28,406 nt of DNA from Gammaproteobacteria bacterium (GTDB taxonomy: Bacteria; Pseudomonadota; Gammaproteobacteria; Arenicellales; JAOTYS01): the NCBI GenBank assembly GCA_029861795.1, contig JAOTYS010000011.1, forward strand, positions 1-28,406, read 5' to 3'. Positions within the stretch are counted from its first letter, which is position 1. Each line of letters opens with the position of its first letter. The translations under genes and the position numbers were made by a program. The notes under the pieces were generated by a model. It made no database searches. It was not told the origin of the DNA and worked only from the letters and a program-made list of their open reading frames with translations. Shown here piece after piece: positions 5,864-13,652 of this stretch.

Positions 5864-6474
5864 ATGCGCAACTCGATCAGTTAGTGAGTGGCCATCCGTT
5901 GATATGGCGTGGTGGGGCACCGCTTAGCGATGACTGCAGCGGTATGCCTACGGGGTTTGCAGAATTGGATGCAGTGTTACCCACCGGTGGTTGGCCTGGT
6001 AACGCGTTGGTGGAGATCGTGGTCGAGCGTTTTGGCATTGGTGAAATAAGTTTATTGATGTCGGCCATGGCAGGTGTGACCCAGCAAGGAGGTTGGTTGG
6101 TCTGGGTCACACCCCCTTTTTTGCCTTATGCCCCTGCCCTTTCTAAAAGTGGCGTCGATTTATCGCGGTTGGTGGTACTGAACTACGAAAAATCCGACCG
6201 GCGTGTTTTGTGGGCGATGGAACAAGTGTTGACTGCCAAGGCGTGTCGTATGGTGGTGGGTTGGCCGCATATTTCCGATGAGCGTGCGGTGCGACGTTTG
6301 CAGTCGGCAGCCGCGAGTGGCGACACCTTGGGTGTATTGTTTCGCACCCATGAGGCATCGACTTCACCCGCTGCTTTGCGGCTACGGCTTTCGCGGATCG
6401 ATGACACACTGCAGGTAACAGTCCTTAAGGCGCGTGGTGGTTGGCGCCGGGATTCAGTACTCCTTGAACTCTAA
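5860..6474 (+). CDS. imuA: ImuA, RecA-fold accessory protein of the translesion mutasome
   Basis: ImuA (also called SulA-like in older annotations) belongs to the damage-inducible mutagenesis cassette and is distantly related to RecA. The 204-residue sequence shows the family signature [27 protein letters not shown] followed by [14 protein letters not shown], the region corresponding to a degenerate Walker A, and ends with the [18 protein letters not shown] tail typical of gammaproteobacterial ImuA. The lack of a clean GxxxxGK[ST] suggests that it does not bind ATP like RecA. It overlaps lexA by 4 nt and imuB by 1 nt, so translation is coupled. Its role, supporting ImuB and DnaE2 at lesions, is known for the family and inferred here from context. 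Confidence 0.9.
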   Translation: MNAQLDQLVSGHPLIWRGGAPLSDDCSGMPTGFAELDAVLPTGGWPGNALVEIVVERFGIGEISLLMSAMAGVTQQGGWLVWVTPPFLPYAPALSKSGVDLSRLVVLNYEKSDRRVLWAMEQVLTAKACRMVVGWPHISDERAVRRLQSAAASGDTLGVLFRTHEASTSPAALRLRLSRIDDTLQVTVLKARGGWRRDSVLLEL

Positions 6475-7988
6475 TGGCCACCGATCAAGCCCTTGCCCCG
6501 CGGCAAGAGGCACACTCACTCCCGTCCCATGAGCGCCAAGTCTCTCATGCACCGCTGTGGTTGTGTGTGTATTTCCCCAATCTCCCGCTGGAAGTGTTTA
6601 CCTCATCGGTGGAGCACGTCGGGCCCATGGTGGTGTTGCAGCAGCAGAAGAATCGTTGTGTGGTGCGTGCGGTTTCTCCTGCGGCCGAAGCCGAAGGCGT
6701 GTGTGTGGGCATGCCGATCAATGCGGCCTATGCGCTGTGTCATCAATTAGACGCGCGACTGCATAACCCCAAGACCGAGGTGGCCAGGCTCAAACGCCTG
6801 GCGGCATGGGCCGGGCAGTTTACCCCTATGGTGAGTCTGGAGCCCCCGCAAGCATTGCTGCTTGAAGTGAAAGCGAGTATGAAATTGTTCGGGGGGTTGG
6901 AGGCGCTCTGTCGCTTGATCGGTGAAGGCTTGAGTGAGCTGGGTCACGAGTTTGTTATCGCGGTCTCGCCTACGCCCATTGCAAGCTGGTTCATGGCACG
7001 CAACGCTCATGAATTCGTGGTCACCGATAAAGAGGCATTGCGTTCGGTGTTGGGTGAACTGACGCTCACAGGTTTGGGTTTGGACGCGCGGGTGGTGGCA
7101 GGCTTGCACAAGTCGGGGCTGCGCACGTTGCGTGATGTGTGGCGATTGCCGAGAGAGGGTTTGGCGCGTCGTTTTGGATGTGGATTCTTAAATATCTTCG
7201 ATCGTGCCCTAGGGCTCACCCCGGATCCTAGAAAAGCATTTGTTCCACCCGAGCGTTTTGCCAGCGCCTTGGAACTGCCCGCGGAGATCAGCGATACCGA
7301 GTTATTGTTGATCGCGATCCATCGCTTGCAGTTGGAGTTGGCGGGATTTCTGCGGGCCCGCGATGCGGGTGTGGATAGTCTGACTATCACTTTGCATCAC
7401 GCTCGGCGGCCGGCGAGTTCATTACAGGTCGGCATGCGGCACAACAGTTGCGATGCCGATCATCTGTTGCTGTTGATCCGAGAACGCTTTGAGCATTTAC
7501 GGCTACCGGCTTCCGTCATTCGCGTGACGCTCACAGCCGATGAGATTCACGCTTTCACCCCCGCTCATCGACAGTTATTTGATAACAAAGAATCTGTAGA
7601 TCAAGACTGGGATCAAGTGTTGGAGCAGCTACAAGCCCGTTTGGGGGAACAAGCGGTGCGTGGGGTACAGCCGGTGATGGATCATCGACCTGAGCGTGCT
7701 TGGAGTTATGTTGATCCCGGCGAGGCAAAACCAGTTGGCAAGCTCCCTCATCGCCCATTGTGGCTGTTGCCTCAGCCACAAGCGTTAGCACTACGTCGCG
7801 GTCGTCCGTGGCGACAAGGAAAGTTACGACTCCAACAAGGTCCTGAACGCATCGAGGGCGGTTGGTGGGACGATGCGGACATTTGCCGCGATTATTATGT
7901 TGCGATCGATCGCAACGGCAGTCGGCTGTGGATTTTTCGCGATCTGGTTCAAGCTAAGCGGTGGTATCTGCATGGTTGGTTCAGTTGA
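6474..7988 (+). CDS. imuB: ImuB, catalytically inactive Y-family polymerase homologue
   Basis: ImuB acts as the hub of the ImuA-ImuB-DnaE2 mutasome, linking DnaE2 to the sliding clamp and other partners. The 504-residue protein has the Y-family fold but not its active site. The N-terminal strand reads LWLCVYFPNLPLEVF, where polymerases carry an Asp (DxDxFF-like), and the SIDE motif region reads SLEPPQALLLEVKASMKLFGG, lacking the Asp-Glu pair. The helix-hairpin-helix segment (TGLGLDARVVAGLHKSGLRTL) and the little-finger region follow, and the C-terminal portion rich in Trp/Leu (GKLPHRPLWLLPQPQAL) is typical of ImuB. Its start overlaps the imuA stop by 1 nt and its end overlaps dnaE2 by 17 nt. 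Confidence 0.93.
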   Translation: MATDQALAPRQEAHSLPSHERQVSHAPLWLCVYFPNLPLEVFTSSVEHVGPMVVLQQQKNRCVVRAVSPAAEAEGVCVGMPINAAYALCHQLDARLHNPKTEVARLKRLAAWAGQFTPMVSLEPPQALLLEVKASMKLFGGLEALCRLIGEGLSELGHEFVIAVSPTPIASWFMARNAHEFVVTDKEALRSVLGELTLTGLGLDARVVAGLHKSGLRTLRDVWRLPREGLARRFGCGFLNIFDRALGLTPDPRKAFVPPERFASALELPAEISDTELLLIAIHRLQLELAGFLRARDAGVDSLTITLHHARRPASSLQVGMRHNSCDADHLLLLIRERFEHLRLPASVIRVTLTADEIHAFTPAHRQLFDNKESVDQDWDQVLEQLQARLGEQAVRGVQPVMDHRPERAWSYVDPGEAKPVGKLPHRPLWLLPQPQALALRRGRPWRQGKLRLQQGPERIEGGWWDDADICRDYYVAIDRNGSRLWIFRDLVQAKRWYLHGWFS

Positions 7989-10900
7989 CTACGCAGAACT
8001 ACACTGCCTTAGTAACTTCACCTTTCTGCGTGGTGCCTCCCATCCAGAGGAATTAGTCGAGCGCACCGCCAAGCTTGGGTATCGCGCGCTGGCGATCACC
8101 GATGAATGTTCCCTGGCAGGAGTGGTGCGCGCCCATGTGGAGGCCAAACAACAAAACCTGCCGCTCATCATTGGAAGTGAGTTTTGTCTGGATGATGGGC
8201 TGCGTTTTGTATTGCTCGCCACCGACCGCGAAAGTTACGGCCATCTTTCCGCATTAATCACCCGCGCGCGACGTCAGGCCGAAAAAGGAAGTTATCGTCT
8301 TACGCGGGACGACCTTGTTGAGTCCTGTCCCGCAGGATGTCTCGTCTTATGGCTGCCGGCCGATCAAGCGGATCCGGCGGATGGTCAATGGCTCAAGTCA
8401 TTATTCCCAGAGCACACTTGGATCGCCGTCGAATTGATTTTGGACGGTAACGATGATGTGCGTCTGGATCAGACGCAGGCGTTGAGTGAGGCCTGCGATT
8501 TGCCGCGGGTGGCCTGCGGTAACGTACACATGCATTGCCGCTCGCGCCGGGTGTTACAAGATGTGTTGACCGCCATTCGCTTAGGTCGACCTTTGGCGAT
8601 GCTTGGCTACGACTTATATGCCAACGCCGAGCGCTATCTGCGATCACGCAAACGCCTATCCCGTTTATATCCAGCAGAGCCACTGGTCGAGACGGTCAAG
8701 ATCGCGGGTCTGTGCAATTTTTCCCTGGATGAATTGCGTTACGAATATCCCAAGGAATTAGTGCCCGCTGGACACACCGCGAGTTCTTGGTTGCGACATC
8801 TAACTCAGAAAGGGATGCGGCAGCGTTGGCCCCATGGGGTGCCCGACAAGGTTGTGCTCTCGGTGGAGCGCGAGCTCAAATTGATCCAAGAGCTTCGCTA
8901 CGAACCCTATTTCTTGACGGTTTACGACATCGTCCGTTTCGCTAAGCGTCAACACATCCTTTGTCAGGGGCGTGGCTCGGCCGCCAATTCCGCGGTGTGT
9001 TATTGCCTGAGTATCACCGAGGTTGATCCCGCACGGCTCGATCTCTTGTTTGAACGCTTTGTGTCCAAGGAGCGCAATGAGCCGCCGGATATTGATGTGG
9101 ACTTTGAGCACGAACGCCGCGAAGAGGTCATTCAATACATCTATCAAAAATACGGTCGTGAGCGTGCCGCCTTGGCGGCCACGGTGATCACCTATCAACC
9201 GCGGAGCGCCATCCGCGATGTGGGCAAGGCGTTGGGCATGAGTCTGGAGCAAGTGGACCGGCTCGCTAAATCCATGCAGTGGTGGGATGGCAAGCATTCG
9301 CTGTCGCAACGTTTGGCAGGCACGGGGTTTACCGCCGACAACCCCTTATTACAGAAGTTGGTGATGCTGGTGAATGAGATCATCGGGTTCCCCCGTCATC
9401 TGTCCCAGCATGTCGGCGGCTTTGTCATTTCCCAAGGACTGTTGAGTCATTTGGTGCCCATCGAGAACGCCGCCATGGACGACCGCACCGTGATCCAGTG
9501 GGAAAAAGACGACTTGGAGTCCTTGGGACTCCTTAAAGTAGATGTGTTGGGCTTGGGGATGTTGACCGCGATCCGTAAGAGTTTCGCGCTGATCGAAGGC
9601 TATAGCGGTAGGAGTCTGAACATGGCCAACGTGCCGGCGGAAGACCCAGCGGTGTACGCCATGATACAGAAAGCCGACACCATCGGCGTGTTTCAGATCG
9701 AATCCCGCGCCCAGATGACCATGCTGCCGCGATTAAGACCGACTTGTTATTACGACTTGGTGATTGAAATCGCCATCGTCCGTCCCGGGCCGATTCAAGG
9801 GGAGATGGTGCACCCTTATCTTGCCCGGCGCAGCGGTAAGGAAGAAGTGACTTACCCGAGCCAAGCCATGCGCGCAGTGTTAGAGCGTACTCTGGGGGTG
9901 CCTATTTTCCAGGAACAAGTGATGCAGATCGCAGTGGTCGCGGCCGGCTTCACCCCGGGTGAAGCCGATCAGTTGCGACGCAGTATGGCGGCCTGGAAAC
10001 GACGCGGGGGTTTAGAGAAATATGAGTCTAAATTAAAAGACGGCATGCGTGAGCGCGGTTATAGCGATCACTTCGCCACCCAGATCTTCAATCAGATAAA
10101 AGGGTTTGGTGAATACGGTTTTCCCGAATCTCATTCCGCCAGTTTTGCGTTGCTGGCCTATGTATCGGCGTGGTTGAAATGTCATGAGCACGCGGCGTTC
10201 ACCTGCGGGCTATTAAATAGTCAGCCCATGGGGTTTTATGCGCCCGCGCAATTAATCGGTGATGCCCAGAGACACGACGTGGAGGTGCGTCCGGTGGATG
10301 TACAGCGAAGCCTGTGGGACTGCACCTTGGAGCCGTCGCGCACCAAACAACCCGCACTGCGTTTGGGCTTGCGTATGATTAAAGGTCTATCTGAAGCGGC
10401 CGGCGAGCGTATTGTGGAGCGGCGCCGAGATCGCCAGTTTCGCCATACCCAAGATCTGATGAATCGCGCTGCATTGAATCGCAAAGATCTGGAATGTCTG
10501 GCCGCCGCCAATGCGCTTTTTCAACTGGCCGGTCACCGTCATCGCGCCCACTGGGAGGTCAGTGGTGCAGAGAACGAGACACCGTTGCTGCAATCAACTG
10601 TTAGGCCTGAGGCGCAAGTGTTGTTACGTAAACCCCATGAGGGCGAAGAGATCATCGCCGATTATGTCCATCAAGGGTTCACCCTAGGACGTCACCCCCT
10701 CGCGTTGCTGCGTGATCGACTTAACGCAAAAGGCGTTCGTCAAGCCAAAGCGCTGTGGGATTTGCGTCCGGGTTCTACCGCAACCGTGGCGGGGTTGGTC
10801 ACCGTGCGCCAACGCCCCAGTTCCGCCTCCGGTGTGATCTTTGTGACTTTGGAAGATGAGAGCGGTTACGCCAATATCATTGTCTGGCCCAAAGTTGCCG

Positions 10901-11055
10901 AAGCCCAACGTCAAGCCTTGTTGAAGGCGCGGTTGCTTTCAGTGACCGGTATTGTGCAGAAAGAAGATAATGTGTTGCATATAGTGGCCGGGCGAATGGA
11001 AGACTACAGTGCATGGTTGGGTGAATTGCAGACGCGCTCGCGCGATTTTCATTGA
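7972..11055 (+). CDS. dnaE2: DnaE2, error-prone DNA polymerase III alpha-type subunit
   Basis: DnaE2 is the C-family polymerase that performs damage-induced mutagenic synthesis. The frame is open upstream to 7873, but those 33 codons overlap imuB and do not resemble the family. The ATG at 7972 gives 1027 residues and an N-terminus (SVDYAELHCLSNFTFLRGAS) typical of DnaE2. The PHP domain occupies roughly the first 280 residues (AITDECSLAGVVRAH). Palm acidic residues are D373 and D375 in PDIDVDFEHE, and D524 in KVDVLGLGML is the third. A helix-hairpin-helix region and an OB-fold (ATVAGLVTVRQRPSSASG...VTLEDESG) lie near the C-terminus, and the clamp-binding portion of replicative DnaE is reduced. 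All catalytic residues are present, so the enzyme should be active. It is the last gene of the lexA operon. Confidence 0.96.
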   Translation: MVGSVDYAELHCLSNFTFLRGASHPEELVERTAKLGYRALAITDECSLAGVVRAHVEAKQQNLPLIIGSEFCLDDGLRFVLLATDRESYGHLSALITRARRQAEKGSYRLTRDDLVESCPAGCLVLWLPADQADPADGQWLKSLFPEHTWIAVELILDGNDDVRLDQTQALSEACDLPRVACGNVHMHCRSRRVLQDVLTAIRLGRPLAMLGYDLYANAERYLRSRKRLSRLYPAEPLVETVKIAGLCNFSLDELRYEYPKELVPAGHTASSWLRHLTQKGMRQRWPHGVPDKVVLSVERELKLIQELRYEPYFLTVYDIVRFAKRQHILCQGRGSAANSAVCYCLSITEVDPARLDLLFERFVSKERNEPPDIDVDFEHERREEVIQYIYQKYGRERAALAATVITYQPRSAIRDVGKALGMSLEQVDRLAKSMQWWDGKHSLSQRLAGTGFTADNPLLQKLVMLVNEIIGFPRHLSQHVGGFVISQGLLSHLVPIENAAMDDRTVIQWEKDDLESLGLLKVDVLGLGMLTAIRKSFALIEGYSGRSLNMANVPAEDPAVYAMIQKADTIGVFQIESRAQMTMLPRLRPTCYYDLVIEIAIVRPGPIQGEMVHPYLARRSGKEEVTYPSQAMRAVLERTLGVPIFQEQVMQIAVVAAGFTPGEADQLRRSMAAWKRRGGLEKYESKLKDGMRERGYSDHFATQIFNQIKGFGEYGFPESHSASFALLAYVSAWLKCHEHAAFTCGLLNSQPMGFYAPAQLIGDAQRHDVEVRPVDVQRSLWDCTLEPSRTKQPALRLGLRMIKGLSEAAGERIVERRRDRQFRHTQDLMNRAALNRKDLECLAAANALFQLAGHRHRAHWEVSGAENETPLLQSTVRPEAQVLLRKPHEGEEIIADYVHQGFTLGRHPLALLRDRLNAKGVRQAKALWDLRPGSTATVAGLVTVRQRPSSASGVIFVTLEDESGYANIIVWPKVAEAQRQALLKARLLSVTGIVQKEDNVLHIVAGRMEDYSAWLGELQTRSRDFH

Positions 11056-11145
11056 TGTGTTCGCCTAAAGGCGAACCTACAATATCCACATGGTAGATCT
11101 TTGTAGGTACGCCTTCAGGCTTGCACCAAGCCCTGCGACAAATTA

Positions 11146-11187
11146 AATCGGGGTCGCACCTGGAAGGTGCTCCTACGACGTTTGACG
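11146..11187 (+). repeat. 42-bp direct repeat, copy 1
   Basis: The 42 bases here, containing one REP unit and the flank GTTTGACG, recur without a mismatch at 11381-11422. Identity extends beyond the palindrome on both sides, so this is a recent duplication within the REP cluster and not only two related REP units. Confidence 0.8.
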
Positions 11188-11380
11188 GATCGTGTACCTT
11201 CCCGTAGGAGCAGCATCCCTGCTGCGACATTATTATAGAGGGTCGCGCCAAGATGGCGCTCCTACGAGGTGTGATAGATCACATGTCTCGACGGTGCACC
11301 TACTGAGGTGTAATGGATCATGTATCTTTACGACGTGATGATGTTTTCCGTAGGAGCGGTATCCTTGCTACGATTTATTG

Positions 11381-11422
11381 AATCGGGGTCGCACCTGGAA
11401 GGTGCTCCTACGACGTTTGACG
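11381..11422 (+). repeat. 42-bp direct repeat, copy 2
   Basis: Perfect second copy of the segment at 11146-11187, offset by 235 bp. The sequences diverge immediately afterwards (GATCGTGT versus AATCACGTGT). Confidence 0.8.
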
Positions 11423-11468
11423 AATCACGTGTCTGGAAGCTGCACCTACGAATTCACGAGTCAATGGC

Positions 11469-11702
11469 ATGGCGAAAACATGGTTTTTACATGGCATTTT
11501 TGTGTATGCTGTGACGCCAGAGTTTGTCCAAACGGATACGACTGCGGATCTGTTGGAGGGTGCTCAAGGCGACGCGATTCGGGGGAAAGCTCGCTTGGGC
11601 ACATATAGCGCGCCCCGTGAGGTCGCCCGTACAGTGGTGTTTCTCGCCTCGAAGGCCCCCGAGTTCTTGACCAATATCAATGATGCTTCCTATCTGCGCT
11701 AA
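11469..11702 (+). pseudogene. Internally deleted short-chain dehydrogenase/reductase remnant
   Basis: The 77-codon frame begins MAKTWFLHGI, resembling the first strand of short-chain dehydrogenases (SKTWFITGA), and then jumps to VTPEFVQTDTTADLLEGAQG and PREVARTVVFLASKAPEFLTN. The latter is the C-terminal substrate-loop and helix region of the same family (PGxVxTDM...PEEVAxxVxFLAS). The glycine-rich cofactor motif, the catalytic Ser-Tyr-Lys and about 150 residues between are missing. The final consensus after FL(T/S) is also altered. I read it as an in-frame deletion product of an SDR gene, non-functional as a dehydrogenase. The C-terminal match is strong; the N-terminal one is short and may be fortuitous. 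Confidence 0.6.
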
Positions 11703-11783
11703 ATGGGCCCAAATTTCCGTTAACATCTCGCTGGGAGAGGCGTAGAATTCTCCTCCCTGGGTTCCGATAGGGGCTCGGGGAAG

Positions 11784-11805
11784 CCCGCCGGATGCGGGAA
11801 TTTTT
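11784..11805 (+). terminator. Weak hairpin followed by a T run
   Basis: CCCGC-CGGAT-GCGGG (11784-11798) is followed by AATTTTT, a short GC stem with a modest T tract. It lies between the SDR remnant and the unknown gene at 11989. It could terminate read-through from the left, but the stem is only 5 bp. Confidence 0.35.
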
Positions 11806-11988
11806 GGCGAAGGTATGGATCTAATAATAATATGTAGGTGTGATTTGCGAACGTGCTCTCGCGGAGTAACACTTAAAATAGCAGCAGCGACCTAGGGTCG
11901 GAATGCTGAGGAGCACGGGGGTAGAGACGGTGTGTAGATTACGAGTTGTGGAGTGTTTGGCGCCGCTGCGTCCAGCGAGACTTGTGCC

Positions 11989-12930
11989 ATGAACATAATC
12001 CCTCATGGCAAGCAGGAGGTACCGGGCCAGGTTGAAAACGGTACCAAGAAGGTCACCGATGGCAAGAATCTAATCTACTATGACGGTTATTGGATTAGGT
12101 ATTACGCTCCACCCACTGACACCTTGGCCGCAAGGAAGAAACTCATAGATAGCCTGACGCGGCGAACCTTTCATCACACTGAGCAGGGTATCAACACACC
12201 CGGAGATAAGCTCGATGACGCGCGCAGGGCATACGAACGCGAGCAAGATCCTGCGAAGAAAAGAGTGAACGGTGCAATGCTCGCAGGCGCACTGTGCAAT
12301 CGCGCCGGTGACATCTTTAACACCATTGTGAACCTGGCAGAAAAGGGCGTGGAGATCAGCGTCGACGATGCACTCATGAGGCAGTGTGGCGAGTACTTCA
12401 AGGAGGCGTTGGCGCTAGGTAAGATGGTCAAGCATCGCAGTGGTTGCGAGGGCATCGATGAGCTTTGGGGCGAGCCACTGAAAGCGTTCACCATGCCGAT
12501 CGCGGCGTTCTATGAGAGCCGCTACATCAAGATCGCGCAAACCATGTGTGCTATTGATTCCATTGCAGGCAAACTGACTTCTCTGGTTGAAGGCAGTCGC
12601 TTGCGTGATACGACGGTTTCCAGGATTGCCGAGTACGCTGAGAGCGCTAAGCTTGTGAGTGAGACTATTAAAAGGGATCCAGTTATCTTTGATGTGTGGC
12701 CACGGTTTATCGCCGCACGTGAGAGGTTTTCCGACATCGAGTCGCTCTCGGGTTTACATGGCGGACAAGGTCTGCTGCGGGAAGGCAAGGAGCTCATTGC
12801 TTATGTCGCGGGTGCTCGGGTGCCTATGCCAAAGTCCACCAAGGAATTCCTGGCGAAATGTGACAAACACATTAGACAGGTTGATCGTACCAACCCTCAA
12901 AATGCAGTGGCCGCCGCTGCGAGGGGCTGA
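11989..12930 (+). CDS. Uncharacterised protein, mostly helical
   Basis: I do not recognise this protein. From the ATG at 11989 it has 313 residues; a GTG at 11953 would add 12 residues, but they look non-native. It has no signal peptide or membrane segment and should be cytoplasmic. The N-terminal part contains a distinctive aromatic stretch (NLIYYDGYWIRYYAPPTDTL), followed by long, charged, amphipathic helices (KLDDARRAYEREQDPAKKRV, KSTKEFLAKCDKHIRQVDR) through to the C-terminus. No catalytic signature, metal-binding cluster or nucleotide-binding loop is visible. It is flanked on the left by REP repeats and a pseudogene and on the right by an independent promoter, so it stands alone. Codon use looks normal and coding, which supports a real gene; a secreted effector or accessory-region protein are possibilities without direct support. 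Confidence 0.65.
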   Translation: MNIIPHGKQEVPGQVENGTKKVTDGKNLIYYDGYWIRYYAPPTDTLAARKKLIDSLTRRTFHHTEQGINTPGDKLDDARRAYEREQDPAKKRVNGAMLAGALCNRAGDIFNTIVNLAEKGVEISVDDALMRQCGEYFKEALALGKMVKHRSGCEGIDELWGEPLKAFTMPIAAFYESRYIKIAQTMCAIDSIAGKLTSLVEGSRLRDTTVSRIAEYAESAKLVSETIKRDPVIFDVWPRFIAARERFSDIESLSGLHGGQGLLREGKELIAYVAGARVPMPKSTKEFLAKCDKHIRQVDRTNPQNAVAAAARG

Positions 12931-13000
12931 ACACCGAACCTGACTGCCGCGCGCAGCTAGACCCCTAACCCTGCCAAGCGGGCGCTCCCCTCTAGCGTCG

Positions 13001-13006
13001 TATAAT
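13001..13006 (+). promoter_or_regulatory. Consensus -10 box upstream of the GFA-family gene
   Basis: A perfect TATAAT sits 43 bp before the ATG at 13049. The corresponding -35 region is poor (GCGGGC at 17-bp spacing), so only the -10 is convincing. It would place the transcription start near 13013. Confidence 0.4.
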
Positions 13007-13048
13007 CTTGTCTTTTTGTAGTGAGTGATACGCAAGTTTAAGGAATCC

Positions 13049-13396
13049 ATGGCGGTCTACAAAGGGAAATGTCACTGCGGCGCCGTGGTGTTTGAAATCG
13101 ACACAACCCTAGATCGTGTAGCGCGTTGCAACTGTTCTCTGTGTCGACGGCGAGGTGCCTTGATGCACTATGTCACCGAGGATCGGTTCAAGCTATGCAC
13201 CGGCGAAGAACATTTATCCTTATATCAATTCCACACCAACACAGCTAAACATTACTTTTGCAAAACCTGCGGCATCTATCCGTTTCATCGACCCCGCACT
13301 AAACCCGGATTCTATGGTATCAATGTCGGATGTTTAGAGGACGTAGATGTGTCCCACCTTGAGCCGGAGTTGCTCGACGGCAAGGCGTTGGACTGA
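13049..13396 (+). CDS. GFA-family zinc protein (CENP-V/GFA domain)
   Basis: The 115-residue protein has the zinc-ligand pattern of the glutathione-dependent formaldehyde-activating (GFA/CENP-V) fold: CHCGAV near residue 10, CNCSLCRRRG near residue 30 and FCKTCGIYPFHR near residue 80. These bind two zinc ions in characterised members. The enzymatic role is uncertain: the founding enzyme, S-hydroxymethylglutathione synthase, is much larger, and most short members are uncharacterised. The ATG at 13049 is preceded by AAGGA 4 nt upstream and is preferred over a GTG at 13025. The gene seems to be transcribed alone. Confidence 0.85.
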   Translation: MAVYKGKCHCGAVVFEIDTTLDRVARCNCSLCRRRGALMHYVTEDRFKLCTGEEHLSLYQFHTNTAKHYFCKTCGIYPFHRPRTKPGFYGINVGCLEDVDVSHLEPELLDGKALD

Positions 13397-13618
13397 TTGG
13401 CCTGCACTACCTATCTCAAAATGGATCTTTTCCGCGCAGGCGTTGTTTTCAGCTCGCTCTAATGCTCTGGTACTGCGTGTACAGTGTGCTTTTCGCGACC
13501 CTCAGGCCTAGCCTGCACGAAATATCTCCGATTATGAGATGGGTTCTAGTTGTCTTATCCGTACTGTTGCGGATCTGCGGCATGGACGGAGTAAATCGTT
13601 TGCCGAAGATCGATTTGT

Positions 13619-13624
13619 TATAGT
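13619..13624 (+). promoter_or_regulatory. Possible extended -10 element for glnS
   Basis: TGTTATAGT (13616-13624) fits the extended -10 form TGnTATAAT with one mismatch and lies 28 bp before the glnS ATG. No good -35 box is present at standard spacing. This is a weak call. Confidence 0.3.
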
Positions 13625-13652
13625 TGCTAGCATTATTCATCCGAGACGCATC

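Larger units (their letters stand above)
11056..11425. repeat. REP/BIME-like palindromic repeat cluster
   Basis: At least five related units with a CTCCTACGA or TCGTAGGAG boundary and a short internal hairpin are packed here in alternating orientation: 11153-11179 (hairpin CACCTGGAAGGTG), 11204-11228 (GCAGCATCCCTGCTGC), 11242-11267 (CGCCAAGATGGCG), 11350-11373 (AGCGGTATCCTTGCT) and 11388-11414 (CACCTGGAAGGTG). A degenerate hairpin GTTCGCC-TAAA-GGCGAAC at 11059-11076 lies just past the dnaE2 stop. The pattern matches repetitive extragenic palindromes of the TGTAGGAGC type known from Pseudomonas and relatives. Such clusters follow operon ends and can protect transcripts or act in termination; no RAYT transposase is seen in the window. 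Confidence 0.8.

Noticed and set aside
7873..7971. Thirty-three extra N-terminal residues for DnaE2
   Set aside because: They lie inside imuB and do not resemble DnaE2; the ATG at 7972 gives the normal family N-terminus.
11059..11076. Rho-independent terminator after dnaE2
   Set aside because: The GTTCGCC/GGCGAAC hairpin has no T run and is better explained as a degenerate REP unit.
11146..11422. CRISPR array
   Set aside because: The 42-bp repeat occurs only twice with a 193-bp gap and contains REP hairpins; there are no regular spacers or cas genes.
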